Source of the DNA: Bradyrhizobium sp. SZCCHNS1050
GTDB lineage: Bacteria > Pseudomonadota > Alphaproteobacteria > Rhizobiales > Xanthobacteraceae
Length of the DNA stretch: 64,000 nt
Reading direction: 5' to 3'
Assembly (NCBI RefSeq): GCF_032484785.1
Contig: NZ_JAUETR010000001.1
Coordinates: 3,475,501-3,539,500 of the forward strand
A program made the position numbers and the translations under genes. The notes under the pieces are model-generated. The model had not been told where the DNA came from. It searched no databases and worked only from the letters and a program-made list of their open reading frames with translations. This document shows, piece after piece, positions 55,921 to 63,857 of the stretch; the first letter of the stretch is position 1; every line of letters starts with the position of its first letter.

Positions 55921-56655
55921 TCAGATCGAGATCTCGCCGTTGACAAGAGCGGTCGCAACCGTCGCCGTCTTGTTCTTCGTTGCTAGCTTGCGCTGTGCTT
56001 CTTCCAGATGCCACCGGACGTTGCGTTCGGAGACACCGAGGATGCGCGCCGTCTCCCACGCGGTCTTGCCGCGCGCCGCCCAGCCCAGCACCTCGGCCTC
56101 GATTCGCGACAGGCGTCGGCTCTGGTCGCTCGCGGCGGAGCGCGCCAGTGCGCGAAGCCTGCTGTGCGTGAAGATGCTGATCAGGTGCAGCGCGCCCCGC
56201 GCATCGGGAGCGAGATTCGGATTTTCGCCTGCAAGGCTGACGGCGCCCACGGCATCGTCGTAGTGGATGGGAACGCAGAAGCCTTCGTTCAATCGGAAGT
56301 CCTTCGCGCGCGTCATCACCTCGTGCGCGCCGGGCTCGTCCTCGCGGTCATAGGGAGCCTCCGACCACGCAAATGGATTCAATGTCGAGATGCAGTGCCG
56401 CGGAATCGGATCGCAGCGGTGAAACTGCTCGCGCGCATACATGTCGAACCATTCCCGCGGCCAGCCGTTGGCGAGAATGGTTTGCTGCAGCGATTGGCCC
56501 GAGGTCGGCACGCCGGCCATGATGTAGGCGTGAAAGCCCAGGTTGCTGATCATCTTCTCGAACTGGGAGAGCACGCTCGCGCTGGTCTTCGACGCTTCGA
56601 TCGCATCGACGTACTCCAGAGCTCGTCGTCCCCAATACGCGTCCATCACTTGCAT
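55921..56655 (-). CDS. LuxR-family quorum-sensing regulator
   Basis: The 244-residue regulator has an autoinducer-binding domain with all five conserved ligand-site residues: Trp69, Tyr73, Asp82, Pro83 and Trp97, spaced as W57/Y61/D70/P71/W85 of TraR. The C-terminal GerE helix-turn-helix is LSRIEAEVLGWAARGKTAWETARILGVSERNVRWHLEEAQRKL. It should bind the signal made by the LuxI-type enzyme encoded 82 bases downstream and regulate that gene and others. ATG 56640 is an alternative start. A 22-base palindrome lies just upstream of the gene. Confidence 0.93.
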   Translation of the reverse strand: MQVMDAYWGRRALEYVDAIEASKTSASVLSQFEKMISNLGFHAYIMAGVPTSGQSLQQTILANGWPREWFDMYAREQFHRCDPIPRHCISTLNPFAWSEAPYDREDEPGAHEVMTRAKDFRLNEGFCVPIHYDDAVGAVSLAGENPNLAPDARGALHLISIFTHSRLRALARSAASDQSRRLSRIEAEVLGWAARGKTAWETARILGVSERNVRWHLEEAQRKLATKNKTATVATALVNGEISI

Positions 56656-56669
56656 GTGAAAGTCTCCGC

Positions 56670-56691
56670 CCGTGGTTCAAGCTAGCCACGG
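56670..56691. promoter_or_regulatory. Inverted repeat upstream of the luxR-type gene, lux-box candidate
   Basis: CCGTGG and CCACGG are separated by ten bases (56670-56691), about 15 bases before the regulator's ATG. On the minus strand a TTGACA hexamer lies at 56706-56701, directly upstream of the repeat, so a bound protein would cover the promoter. The arms do not match the classic lux box, so the regulator that binds is uncertain. Confidence 0.4.
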
Positions 56692-56812
56692 ACAAAAGGC
56701 TGTCAACCGCAAATTGGAGATTCAGGTCGATAGTTCGTTGAGCGTGTGTCAGAACACCGGCTGGATACAGACGTTTGCATGCAAAATTTATCAGTTCGGG
56801 ACGCGGCTGCGC

Positions 56813-57607
56813 TCAGAATTTCGGCGTTCTCTTCTCTGCAAACGATTTCATGCCTTCCTGGATTTCGGCGCCGCTCATGCTGTCCCGATGCCTGCGACGA
56901 GCCGCCGCATCGTCGAGGGCTCCGCGTGCAAACTCGTTGATGGCGCGCTTCATGCCGCGCATGGCCTGCGGGGCGTTGCCGGCCAGAATGGCCGCCAGCC
57001 GGTCGATCTCCGCGTCGAGCGCATCGGCCGTCGCCACGCCGGTGAGATAGCCGATGCGCAGCATCTCGGCCGCGTCGATCTTCTCCGCCGTCAGGAACAG
57101 ACGCTTGGCATTGTCGATACCAAGGCGGGACACGTAGCGCTTGATGCCATTCGGGTAGTAGTGCAGCCCGAGCCGCGCTGCCGGCATGAACATCTCGCTG
57201 GTATCGACCCCGATCCGGAAATCGCAGGCCAGCGCCAGATCGGTCGAGCCGCCATAGACCCCGCCGTTGAGCCGGCAGATCGTCGGCAGCGCGAGGTCCT
57301 CCAGCCGGTCGACGACCTCCTCGAATGCCGGGCTGGAAGCCTCGGCCGTATCCGCCGGCGTTGCGCCGATGGCGCCAAGGTCGAAGCCGGCGCTGAACGC
57401 CCGCCCGGTGCCGGTCAGGACCAGCACGCGCAAGGCGGCGTTGGCCTCGACCCGGTCGAACAGCGCCAGCAGCTCGCCGAGATCCTCTGGCTGGAGCCGG
57501 TTGAGATGCTGCGGCCGATTGAGCCGAATGGTGGCGCGTGCGCCGTCGATGGTCAGGAGCGGCATGCTCGGTGCGTCATCGGCCTGGCTGGTCCGTCCTG
57601 TCGTCAT
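56813..57607 (-). CDS. Enoyl-CoA hydratase/isomerase (crotonase family)
   Basis: The 264-residue crotonase has ARATIRLNRPQHLNRLQPEDLGELLALF, GTGRAFSAGFDLGAIG and ICRLNGGVYGGSTDLALACDFRIG. ATG 57607 follows AGG and overlaps the stop of the upstream ion-channel gene by four bases (ATGA), so the two are translated together, an odd pairing. The usual active-site glutamates are not obvious at FMPAARLGLHYYPNGIKR. It is not close to the crotonase at 46974. Confidence 0.9.
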   Translation of the reverse strand: MTTGRTSQADDAPSMPLLTIDGARATIRLNRPQHLNRLQPEDLGELLALFDRVEANAALRVLVLTGTGRAFSAGFDLGAIGATPADTAEASSPAFEEVVDRLEDLALPTICRLNGGVYGGSTDLALACDFRIGVDTSEMFMPAARLGLHYYPNGIKRYVSRLGIDNAKRLFLTAEKIDAAEMLRIGYLTGVATADALDAEIDRLAAILAGNAPQAMRGMKRAINEFARGALDDAAARRRHRDSMSGAEIQEGMKSFAEKRTPKF

Positions 57608-58716
57608 GTCCTGTTCTCCATGGTTCGGCGCCTGGCCTCGGCATCGATGCTCTGCGCCAGATCGGGGTGGCGTGCCATCAGCACGCGGAAATCGACGAGG
57701 TCGAGGACCAGCAGCTTCGACAGTCCGGTCGTGCTGATGTCGGCCGAACGCAGGTTGTTCCCGAGCAGCGCCATCTCGCCGAAGAACGCGCCCTCGCCGA
57801 GCCGGACCTTCTTGCCGGGAAGGTCGACCTCGACCTCGCCGGCGGCGATGAAATACATGCAGTCCCCCGGCTCGCCCTTGCGGATCACGGTGGCGCGCGG
57901 CGGCAGGTCGATGGTGCGCAGCATCTGCGCGACGTCGGCGATCGTGGCGGGCCCGAGGCTGGCGAAGAACGGTACCCTGCTGACCGATTCCCAGGTCTTC
58001 AGAAAGTTGTCGCGCCGGGTTTCCGCGGCGAAGCCGGTCGCCAGGATGCCGGTCCATAGGCCGAACACGCCGAGGCCGGAGATCATCACCGTGGCGGCGA
58101 CCACCCGCCCGAGCGGCGTGATCGGCACCACGTCGCCATAGCCCGTGGTGGTGAGGGTCACGACGGCCCACCATAGCGCGGAGGGGATGGTGCCGAAGGT
58201 GGCCGGCTGCTCGTCATGTTCGAGCGCGTATTCGGCGACCGATCCGAGAAACAGCACCAGCAGGAACAGCACCAGCACCGACAGCAGCGGGCGTGCTTCG
58301 ACCACGAGCACCCGGCGGAGCTGGCGCAGGCCAGGCACGCCGGGGATCACCTTGAGCACCCAGATGACCGCCAGCAGCCACGCGGTACGTGACTCCATGC
58401 CCGAGACCAGCGCAACCGGCACGGCGAGGGCGGAGAGCGTGTCCAGCAGTCCCCGGCCCGACATCAGGTAGGCGGCGGCGCGATGCGCCCGCACGGCCTG
58501 CTGAACCCGAGCGGCCCATTCGACGACGAAAAAGACAAGGCATCCCCACAGCAGGGCGATGATCCAGCGCCCCCCGGCCTCGTAGGCGGGGTCCATCGTC
58601 AACAACACCATGGCGCTCATGCCGAGCGCCACGGCCACATAGGCCGCTCTGGTCATGTTGCGTCCGGTCAGCGCGGTGACGAATGCCGCCAGGGCAGGGT
58701 GCTGCGGTTTGGTCAT
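57604..58716 (-). CDS. Cyclic-nucleotide-gated potassium channel (MlotiK1-like)
   Basis: The 370-residue membrane protein has six helices, the K+ selectivity filter TTTGYGD (residues 189-195) in WWAVVTLTTTGYGDVVPITPLG, and a C-terminal cyclic-nucleotide-binding domain from about 245 with the phosphate cassette FFGEMALLGNNLRSADIS (Glu314, Arg323). Length and layout match MlotiK1 of Mesorhizobium loti, which is gated by cAMP, and the S6 segment GVFGLWTGILATGF is nearly the same. The S4-like helix has few charges. The stop overlaps the crotonase start. Together with the CHASE2 cyclase and the next gene it points to cAMP signalling. Confidence 0.94.
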   Translation of the reverse strand: MTKPQHPALAAFVTALTGRNMTRAAYVAVALGMSAMVLLTMDPAYEAGGRWIIALLWGCLVFFVVEWAARVQQAVRAHRAAAYLMSGRGLLDTLSALAVPVALVSGMESRTAWLLAVIWVLKVIPGVPGLRQLRRVLVVEARPLLSVLVLFLLVLFLGSVAEYALEHDEQPATFGTIPSALWWAVVTLTTTGYGDVVPITPLGRVVAATVMISGLGVFGLWTGILATGFAAETRRDNFLKTWESVSRVPFFASLGPATIADVAQMLRTIDLPPRATVIRKGEPGDCMYFIAAGEVEVDLPGKKVRLGEGAFFGEMALLGNNLRSADISTTGLSKLLVLDLVDFRVLMARHPDLAQSIDAEARRRTMENRT

Positions 58717-59010
58717 TGCGGGCGGGCGTCAGTCGCTGATCTCAGAGCCGCAGGAGATCGCGGCGGCGTCAAGGTGCCCCGATCGGGGGAATCCCGTCAA
58801 CGATGCGGGTGGATCGGTTTTGCAGCGTCATCCGGCAGGTCCAACCGTTCTACTTCGACCGGGGAATTTTTCCGTACCGGCTCAAATACCGGTTCAAACG
58901 TCGTCTGTTCGCCGTATATCAGAGGTCGGCATGGACACGCTAAATTAGGCAAAAGGAGGCTCGGAACCGAGCGTCCGCCCTCCTGCGTCCCAAGAGTCTG
59001 GTTGATCCCG

Positions 59011-59679
59011 ATGGATACCTCACACCTGGTCGAACATGCGGGCGCCGCCGGCAGCCTCTTCGCCTCGATCTTCGTGGTCGCCACGCTGTCGATGCGGACG
59101 ATGATTCCGCTGCGGGTATTCGCCATCCTCACCAATATCGTCCTGATCGCGACCGCGGTGCCGATGCACAACTACCCGGTCCTGATCCTGCACGGGGTGC
59201 TGCTGCCGCTCAACAGCTACCGGCTCCACCAGATGCTGCAGCTGGTCCGCGACGTGAAGCAGTCGGTCAACAGCGACCTCTCCATGGAATGGCTGAAGCC
59301 GTTCATGACCGAGCGCAAATGCGGTCCAGGCGAGGTGCTGTTCTACAAGGACGAGAAGGCCGACAGCATGTACTACATCGTCAGCGGCCGCTTCCGCCTG
59401 GTCGAATCCGGTATCGAGCTGCCGGTCGGTGCGATCGTCGGCGAGTTCGGCATGATCTCGCCGTCCAATACGCGCACGCAGACGCTGGAATGCGTCGAGG
59501 GCGGTCTGATCCTGTCGGTCTCCTACGACCAGGTCGAGCAGCTCTACGTCCAGAACCCCGCCTTTGCCTTCTACTTCCTGCGCCTCGCCAGCGCCCGGCT
59601 GTTCCAGAACATCGAAACGCTCGAGCGGCGGCTGGCGCAACAGACCACCGCGCCGGCGCCCGTCGCCAAGCCGGCGTGA
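59011..59679 (+). CDS. Membrane protein with C-terminal cNMP-binding domain, Popeye-like layout
   Basis: The 222-residue protein has about three N-terminal hydrophobic helices (residues 12-70: GSLFASIFVVATLSMRTMIPLRVFAILTNIVLIATAV, then YPVLILHGVLLPLNSYRLHQML) and a Crp-type cyclic-nucleotide-binding domain from about 90 to 200 (GEVLFYKDEKADSMYYIVSGRFRLV, VGEFGMISPSNTRTQTLE). The phosphate cassette is present but unusual. Short helices with PLR and LLPLNxxRL before a cNMP domain are the layout of Popeye-domain proteins. The gene is divergent from the cyclic-nucleotide-gated channel, which suggests a functional pair. The ATG at 59011 fits the first helix; no strong ribosome-binding site is visible. 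Confidence 0.8.
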   Translation: MDTSHLVEHAGAAGSLFASIFVVATLSMRTMIPLRVFAILTNIVLIATAVPMHNYPVLILHGVLLPLNSYRLHQMLQLVRDVKQSVNSDLSMEWLKPFMTERKCGPGEVLFYKDEKADSMYYIVSGRFRLVESGIELPVGAIVGEFGMISPSNTRTQTLECVEGGLILSVSYDQVEQLYVQNPAFAFYFLRLASARLFQNIETLERRLAQQTTAPAPVAKPA

Positions 59680-59699
59680 TCCGGGGAGTCTGAAGCCCA

Positions 59700-60581
59700 G
59701 TGGAAAGCGTCCGGTCCTCGCTGCGATATCTGTTCGCCGACGTCATCGGCGTCGACGATGGCGAGCCGCCTTTTCTGCCTCAGGGCCTTCCTGACGCCGC
59801 CGTGCCGGCGGTGAGCGATGGCATCCATCTGCTGATGGAGTATCAGGGCGCGAGCTACGCGCAGCTCTATGTCGATCGCATCAAGCGGTTCGTGCGAAGA
59901 TCGAACGTCGATGCCGGCATGCTGTCTCAGATCGCGCAGCTGCTGGCCGCCCGCATGGCCTACGAGGATCCGATCCGGATCGCCCAGCTCAGATTGATCA
60001 GCCTCGACATGGGGAAGCGCCCGGGGGGACGCGAGAGCGACGACGTCAGGAGGTTTCGCCTCGACGAGCTGATCGGTGCGCTGCCGCAAGCCGTGGCGGA
60101 ATCGTTGCTGGCAGCCTTCGAGCAGATCGGCTGGTTAGGTCGGCGCCGGGTCAAGGTCCGCTTTTCGGTCCGATCGCGGTTGGCCATTCGCCGCCTCAAG
60201 CTGATGGCCGGCCTGCGGCGCTGGCGGCTGCAGTCGGTGCGCTATGGCGAGGAGCGCGCCTGGGCCGAGCGGTGGCTGCACATGATCGCGCGCGCGCTGG
60301 ACAAGCAGCCTGCGGCGGCGCCCGCCGTGATCGCGACGGCGACCATGATCCAGGGGCAGGGCGACGGCTACCGGCAGGGTCTCGCTGATTGGCATGCCAT
60401 CATCGATGGCCTGGCCAAGCCCACCTTCGATGGCGTCCTGCCGATCTCGGATCTCGCCTCCGCCATCGCCGAGGCGCGCGCCGTTGCGCTGGCAGAGCCG
60501 GGACAGGGGGCGCTGAAGCGGACCATCGCGCAGATCCGGGCGAGGGCGCTCTCAGTGCCGAAGACCAACGCCGCGGAATGA
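59700..60581 (+). CDS. Free-standing DUF6537-like protein (indolepyruvate oxidoreductase C-terminal type)
   Basis: The 293-residue soluble protein resembles the extra DUF6537 domain found in some indolepyruvate ferredoxin oxidoreductases: DGIHLLMEYQGASYAQLYVDRIKRFVRR, LLAARMAYEDPIRIAQLRLISLDMG and MAGLRRWRLQSVRYGEERAWAERWLHMIARAL. No oxidoreductase domain or iorA-like gene is nearby, so it is either an orphan subunit or a separate function. It starts at GTG 59700, with GGGGAG about twelve bases upstream. The role is unknown. Confidence 0.6.
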   Translation: MESVRSSLRYLFADVIGVDDGEPPFLPQGLPDAAVPAVSDGIHLLMEYQGASYAQLYVDRIKRFVRRSNVDAGMLSQIAQLLAARMAYEDPIRIAQLRLISLDMGKRPGGRESDDVRRFRLDELIGALPQAVAESLLAAFEQIGWLGRRRVKVRFSVRSRLAIRRLKLMAGLRRWRLQSVRYGEERAWAERWLHMIARALDKQPAAAPAVIATATMIQGQGDGYRQGLADWHAIIDGLAKPTFDGVLPISDLASAIAEARAVALAEPGQGALKRTIAQIRARALSVPKTNAAE

Positions 60582-60833
60582 CGTCGCCGCGGCGACGGTT
60601 GCCGCCGGATGCGCCGCGGCGTGGGTAACCTTACCCCCGGCGGGATTGCCGCGAAGGGTAGCAAGGTGCGATTTGAAGTTCCCTTTCGCGTGCAATTCGC
60701 TACCGGAGATGTCATAAGCGTCGCATACGCGTCGAATTGGCCGGGTATTCTCATCAGATTGCGCTGAACGCCTCCAGTTCCCCGTGCGTCCAAGGGTTGG
60801 TTCCAAGGGTTAGTCGTAGCGAGAGCGTCAGCT

Positions 60834-61238
60834 TTGTCTTTTCCCTCTTTGTCGTCGCAGGTTCCGGTTGGTGCGCTGGTCGGCTGGATGCTGCTGCTGA
60901 CCTTCAAGCACATCATTGGCGACTTCGTGCTGCAGAACGCCTGGATGGCCTATGGCAAGGACCAGCGGAAGGGCTGGGCGCTGCCGCTGTTGGTGCACTG
61001 CCTGATCCATCTCGCCGTCGCCATGGTCCTGATCTTGATCGTCGCGCCGAGATTCTGGTTCGTCGCCGTGATCGACTTCGCCATTCACATCACGATCGAT
61101 CGCATCAAGGGCATCTGCTCGTCGCGGTTCGGCATGAATACCGAGCACCCCTGGTTCTGGACCCTGATCGGCGTCGACCAGGCGCTGCATCACCTCACCG
61201 GATTCGGCCTCTCGATCTTCATGGCCGCAAACGGCTGA
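60834..61238 (+). CDS. DUF3307 membrane protein
   Basis: The 134-residue protein has three to four hydrophobic helices and the DUF3307 pattern FKHIIGDFVLQNAWMAYGKD, LVHCLIHLAVAMVLILIV, VAVIDFAIHITIDRIKGIC and GVDQALHHLTGFGLSIFM. Its His and Asp residues within membrane segments are conserved in the family. The function is unknown. The start is a TTG at 60834; ATG 60888 would lose the first residues. It stands alone between the DUF6537-like gene and the next hypothetical gene. Confidence 0.8.
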   Translation: MSFPSLSSQVPVGALVGWMLLLTFKHIIGDFVLQNAWMAYGKDQRKGWALPLLVHCLIHLAVAMVLILIVAPRFWFVAVIDFAIHITIDRIKGICSSRFGMNTEHPWFWTLIGVDQALHHLTGFGLSIFMAANG

Positions 61239-61364
61239 GCGTTCGGCCACGGTGCGTCACGGCGAAGCCGCACCGACCGCGGCAGTCCCGTGTCAAGCCG
61301 GGGGTGGGACGACCGTTCGGTTTGGTTAACCGGTCATTAGCGATTCGCGCTGCATCGTCGCGTC

Positions 61365-61772
61365 ATGGCAATCAAACCGATGCTTCAAAGCCGCGATGCG
61401 TTCGACAGCGATTCGTGCCCGGTCGGCGACGAGCTTCTCGGTGAGCTCTACCGTGCCGACGCCAACGGGCTGCCCGCGCTGGTCGAGAGCGTCTCCGCCG
61501 ATGTGAGGGCCATGCTGGCGCTGTTCTGTTACCGGCGCACGCATCTTCACCCGCTGGCGCTTGCGATTGCATCCACCTGCAGCGAGCAGGTCCTGTCGCA
61601 GTTCGGCGGCCGGGTCGGATCGGCGCTGTATGCGCAGTCCCGCGGCGGTCGGGCGGGTCCGGCCGGCGCGACCTCGAGCCGCAAGCCGATCTCGCTGTCG
61701 ACCAAGCCACTCTCGGTGATGAAGCCGTTCGAGGACGATCTCGACGACAGCCCCGAGCCGGTCACGGCCTGA
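61365..61772 (+). CDS. Hypothetical protein
   Basis: The 135-residue product (MAIKPMLQSRDAFDSDSCPVGDELLGELY...) has a predicted helical core (LVESVSADVRAMLALFCYRRTHLHPLALAIASTC) and a polar tail with repeated Ser/Lys and acidic residues. I recognise no family. Codon use resembles the neighbouring genes, which supports it as real. It is convergent with the cysteine-cluster gene. Confidence 0.6.
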   Translation: MAIKPMLQSRDAFDSDSCPVGDELLGELYRADANGLPALVESVSADVRAMLALFCYRRTHLHPLALAIASTCSEQVLSQFGGRVGSALYAQSRGGRAGPAGATSSRKPISLSTKPLSVMKPFEDDLDDSPEPVTA

Positions 61773-61795
61773 CTCCCCGTCTTCCTTGCCTTTGC

Positions 61796-62116
61796 TCAGG
61801 CGAGCACGGGCAGCCCGAACTTGCGCCGGGCCATCGCGCATTCGGCGTCACCCGGCATGCAAATGCGGCACACCTCGGGACGGATCGCGTAGATCCGGCA
61901 CGCCACGGCGCGCGCGATCTCGCCATCGAGCGCACAGCAGCGGTTGCCGTCGCAGCGCATGCCCGACAGCCGCTCGTTGACCAGCTCGGCCGGGATCAGG
62001 TCGAGCGCGGCATCCTCCTCGATCGTGAAGCGCGGCCAGTTCGACGAATAGGCGCAGCACGCGCCGCAGCTCTGACAGGGGCTGCTGTCAGTTTCGCCAG
62101 ACATCGGTTTAGACAT
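61796..62116 (-). CDS. YkgJ-family cysteine cluster protein
   Basis: The 106-residue protein has a cysteine pattern CQSCGACCAYSSNW near residue 15, CDGNRCCAL in the middle and CRIYAIRPEVCRICMPGDAEC toward the end, as in YkgJ/UPF0153-type Zn- or Fe-binding proteins. I set the start at ATG 62116; ATG 62104 is possible. The frame overlaps the end of the WYL regulator gene (stop at 62109) by a few bases, so the genes are probably co-transcribed. Confidence 0.85.
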   Translation of the reverse strand: MSKPMSGETDSSPCQSCGACCAYSSNWPRFTIEEDAALDLIPAELVNERLSGMRCDGNRCCALDGEIARAVACRIYAIRPEVCRICMPGDAECAMARRKFGLPVLA

Positions 62117-62807
62117 CCTTGGGAACCTCCCACACCAGGCTGCGCCGCCATTTGGCGCGCAGCGCCTCGCGCCTTTCGGGATATTTATCGTCGAGATAAT
62201 CCGCCTCGACGACACGGTCGGTCCTGAAGCTGCGGAAGTCGCGGCGCAGCTCGCACCAGGCGGCGAGGATGCGCACCGCGTCATGATAGCCGATCGCGAT
62301 CGGCCAGATCACGCGCTCGCTGTCGCGGCCCTGCTCGTCGCGATAGCGCAGCCTGATCTTGCGTCCCTCGTGGATCTGCGAGCGCGTGCGCGACATGTCG
62401 ATGCGGTCCGGCTCGCGCATCCACGGCCGCGGCGCGCGGCTCGCCGGTTCCAGCACGAATGGCCGCAGCCGCTCCGGCACGGTGTCGGCGATCTTGGCCA
62501 TCAGGTCCTCCGCCGCGCGCGCCAGCACCGGGTCGGCATTGACCGCGACCCATTGCGCCCCGAGCACCGCCGCCTCGATCTCGTCCGGCGTCAGCATCAG
62601 GGGTGGCAGATCGAAACCTTTCTCCAGGATGTAGCCCATGCCGGCCTCGCCGCGAATCGGCACGCGCTGGCCGATCAGGGTGGCGATGTCGCGATAGATC
62701 GTGCGCTTCGAGGTCTCGAGCTCGGCCGCGATCGCATCCGCCGTCAATGGGCGGCGCGTGCGTCTCAGCACCTGGATGATCTGGAATAGCCGGTCGGCGC
62801 GTCTCAT
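62109..62807 (-). CDS. WYL-domain transcriptional regulator (YafY-like)
   Basis: The 232-residue regulator starts with a DeoR-type helix-turn-helix (MRRADRLFQIIQVLRRTRRPLTADAIAAELETSKRTIYRDIATLIGQ) and carries a WYL domain at about 130-190 (IRLRYRDEQGRDSERVIWPIAIGYHDAVRILAAWCELRRDFRSFRTDRV). Such regulators often bind the gap to a divergent gene, here a GST. An inverted repeat at 62845-62869 is a likely site. ATG 62831 is an alternative start, but the HTH begins at 62807. Confidence 0.92.
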   Translation of the reverse strand: MRRADRLFQIIQVLRRTRRPLTADAIAAELETSKRTIYRDIATLIGQRVPIRGEAGMGYILEKGFDLPPLMLTPDEIEAAVLGAQWVAVNADPVLARAAEDLMAKIADTVPERLRPFVLEPASRAPRPWMREPDRIDMSRTRSQIHEGRKIRLRYRDEQGRDSERVIWPIAIGYHDAVRILAAWCELRRDFRSFRTDRVVEADYLDDKYPERREALRAKWRRSLVWEVPKDV

Positions 62808-62844
62808 GGTGTGTCCTGCATGGGCGAGCACCCCCGCCGATGCT

Positions 62845-62869
62845 GACAGGATGCTGGCAGCAGCCTGTC
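62845..62869. promoter_or_regulatory. Inverted repeat between WYL regulator and GST genes
   Basis: GACAGG and CCTGTC arms (62845-62850 and 62864-62869) flank 13 bases that hold a second GCTG/CAGC symmetry. It lies in the divergent gap, 38 bases upstream of the regulator. It is a good candidate operator for the WYL regulator, but this is inferred from position only. Confidence 0.5.
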
Positions 62870-62909
62870 CTTATACCGGGCCAACAACGAGATTGAAGGG
62901 GTGATATCG

Positions 62910-63029
62910 ATGATGATGTTTTATGGCCTTGGCCTTGCCACCACGCTACTGCCGCTGCTGACACCATGGTGGCAGCAGCATGCTCGTAGCGTCCGGCGTC
63001 TGCTCAGGAAGTCGGGAGTGCTGTCATGA
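62910..63029 (+). CDS. Small ORF of 39 residues coupled to the GST gene
   Basis: The frame MMMFYGLGLATTLLPLLTPW continues with WQQHARSVRRLLRKSGVLS and stops at TGA, whose TGA overlaps the GST start as ATGA (63026-63029). It has a hydrophobic N-terminal helix and a basic tail, and AAGGGG lies ten bases upstream of the first ATG. It could be a small membrane peptide or a leader that sets translation of the GST gene. I recognise no family. Confidence 0.45.
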   Translation: MMMFYGLGLATTLLPLLTPWWQQHARSVRRLLRKSGVLS

Positions 63030-63754
63030 TCACATTGTTCGGTTTGGGCGCGGGCTTCGGCCTGCCGGAGATCAGCCCCTTCGTCACCAAGACGGAGGTG
63101 CAATTGAAGATGGCGGGCCTCGCTTTTCGGAAGCAGCGGGCGATGCCGCCGGCGTCGCCGAAGGGGCAACTGCCCTTCATCGACGACGGCGGCGAGCTGA
63201 TCGCCGATTCGACCTTCATCCGCGCCCATGTCGAGCGCAAATATGGCTTCGACTTCGATCATGGACTCGACGTGCGCGCGCGGGCGCAGGCCTGGGGGTT
63301 CGAGCGCATGATCGAGCATCACCTGTATTTCGCGCTGGTCGGGGCGCGCTGGGTCGATCCGGTCAACTTCGCCAAGGGGCCGGCCCACTTCTTCGACGGC
63401 GTGCCGGCCGACAAGCGTGAGAAGCTGCGCGAGGACGCGCAGTTTCGCGTCGCCGAGAACTATCTGATCTCCGGGCTCGGCCGCCACGCGCCGGACGAGG
63501 ACGTCGATCTCGCCGCACGCTCGCTGCGCGCGCTGTCGGTGCAGCTCGGCGACCGGCCCTATCTGATGGGCGATCGTCCTTGCGGCACCGATGCGACGGC
63601 GTTCGCCGTCGTCGCCGGCATCCTCACGCCGTTCTTCGAGTCCGAGCTGCGCCGCCGCACCGAAAGCTTCGGCAATCTGGTCGCCTATGCCGAGCGCATG
63701 ATGGCGCAATATTTTCCGGAGTTCGAATGGGGCAGGGCGGCCGAGGCGGCGTGA
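63026..63754 (+). CDS. Glutathione S-transferase family protein
   Basis: The 242-residue protein begins ITLFGLGAGFGLPEISPFVTKTEVQLKMAGLAFR, with the thioredoxin-like fold continuing through MPPASPKGQLPFIDDGGELIADSTFIRAHVE and a helical C-domain (QLGDRPYLMGDRPCGTDATAFAVVAGILTPFF). It resembles the fungal/bacterial long GST group lacking a classical N-terminal Cys or Ser. It is divergent from the WYL regulator, which probably controls it. The substrate is unknown. Confidence 0.9.
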   Translation: MITLFGLGAGFGLPEISPFVTKTEVQLKMAGLAFRKQRAMPPASPKGQLPFIDDGGELIADSTFIRAHVERKYGFDFDHGLDVRARAQAWGFERMIEHHLYFALVGARWVDPVNFAKGPAHFFDGVPADKREKLREDAQFRVAENYLISGLGRHAPDEDVDLAARSLRALSVQLGDRPYLMGDRPCGTDATAFAVVAGILTPFFESELRRRTESFGNLVAYAERMMAQYFPEFEWGRAAEAA

Positions 63755-63778
63755 GCTGATCAGTCGAGTCCCACTCAC

Positions 63779-63821
63779 CGTCATTCCGGGGCAAGGCCGC
63801 AGGCCTTGAACCCGGAATGAC
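63779..63821. repeat. Palindromic intergenic repeat (CGTCATTCCGGGG type)
   Basis: CGTCATTCCGGGGCAAGGCC pairs with GGCCTTGAACCCGGAATGAC around a short loop. It is a compact member of the family seen at 49707 and 50962. It lies between convergent genes (GST and the edge gene) and may terminate both. Confidence 0.8.
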
Positions 63822-63857
63822 TAACAAGCCAAAGGCGCGGCCCGCAGCGCGCAGGAC

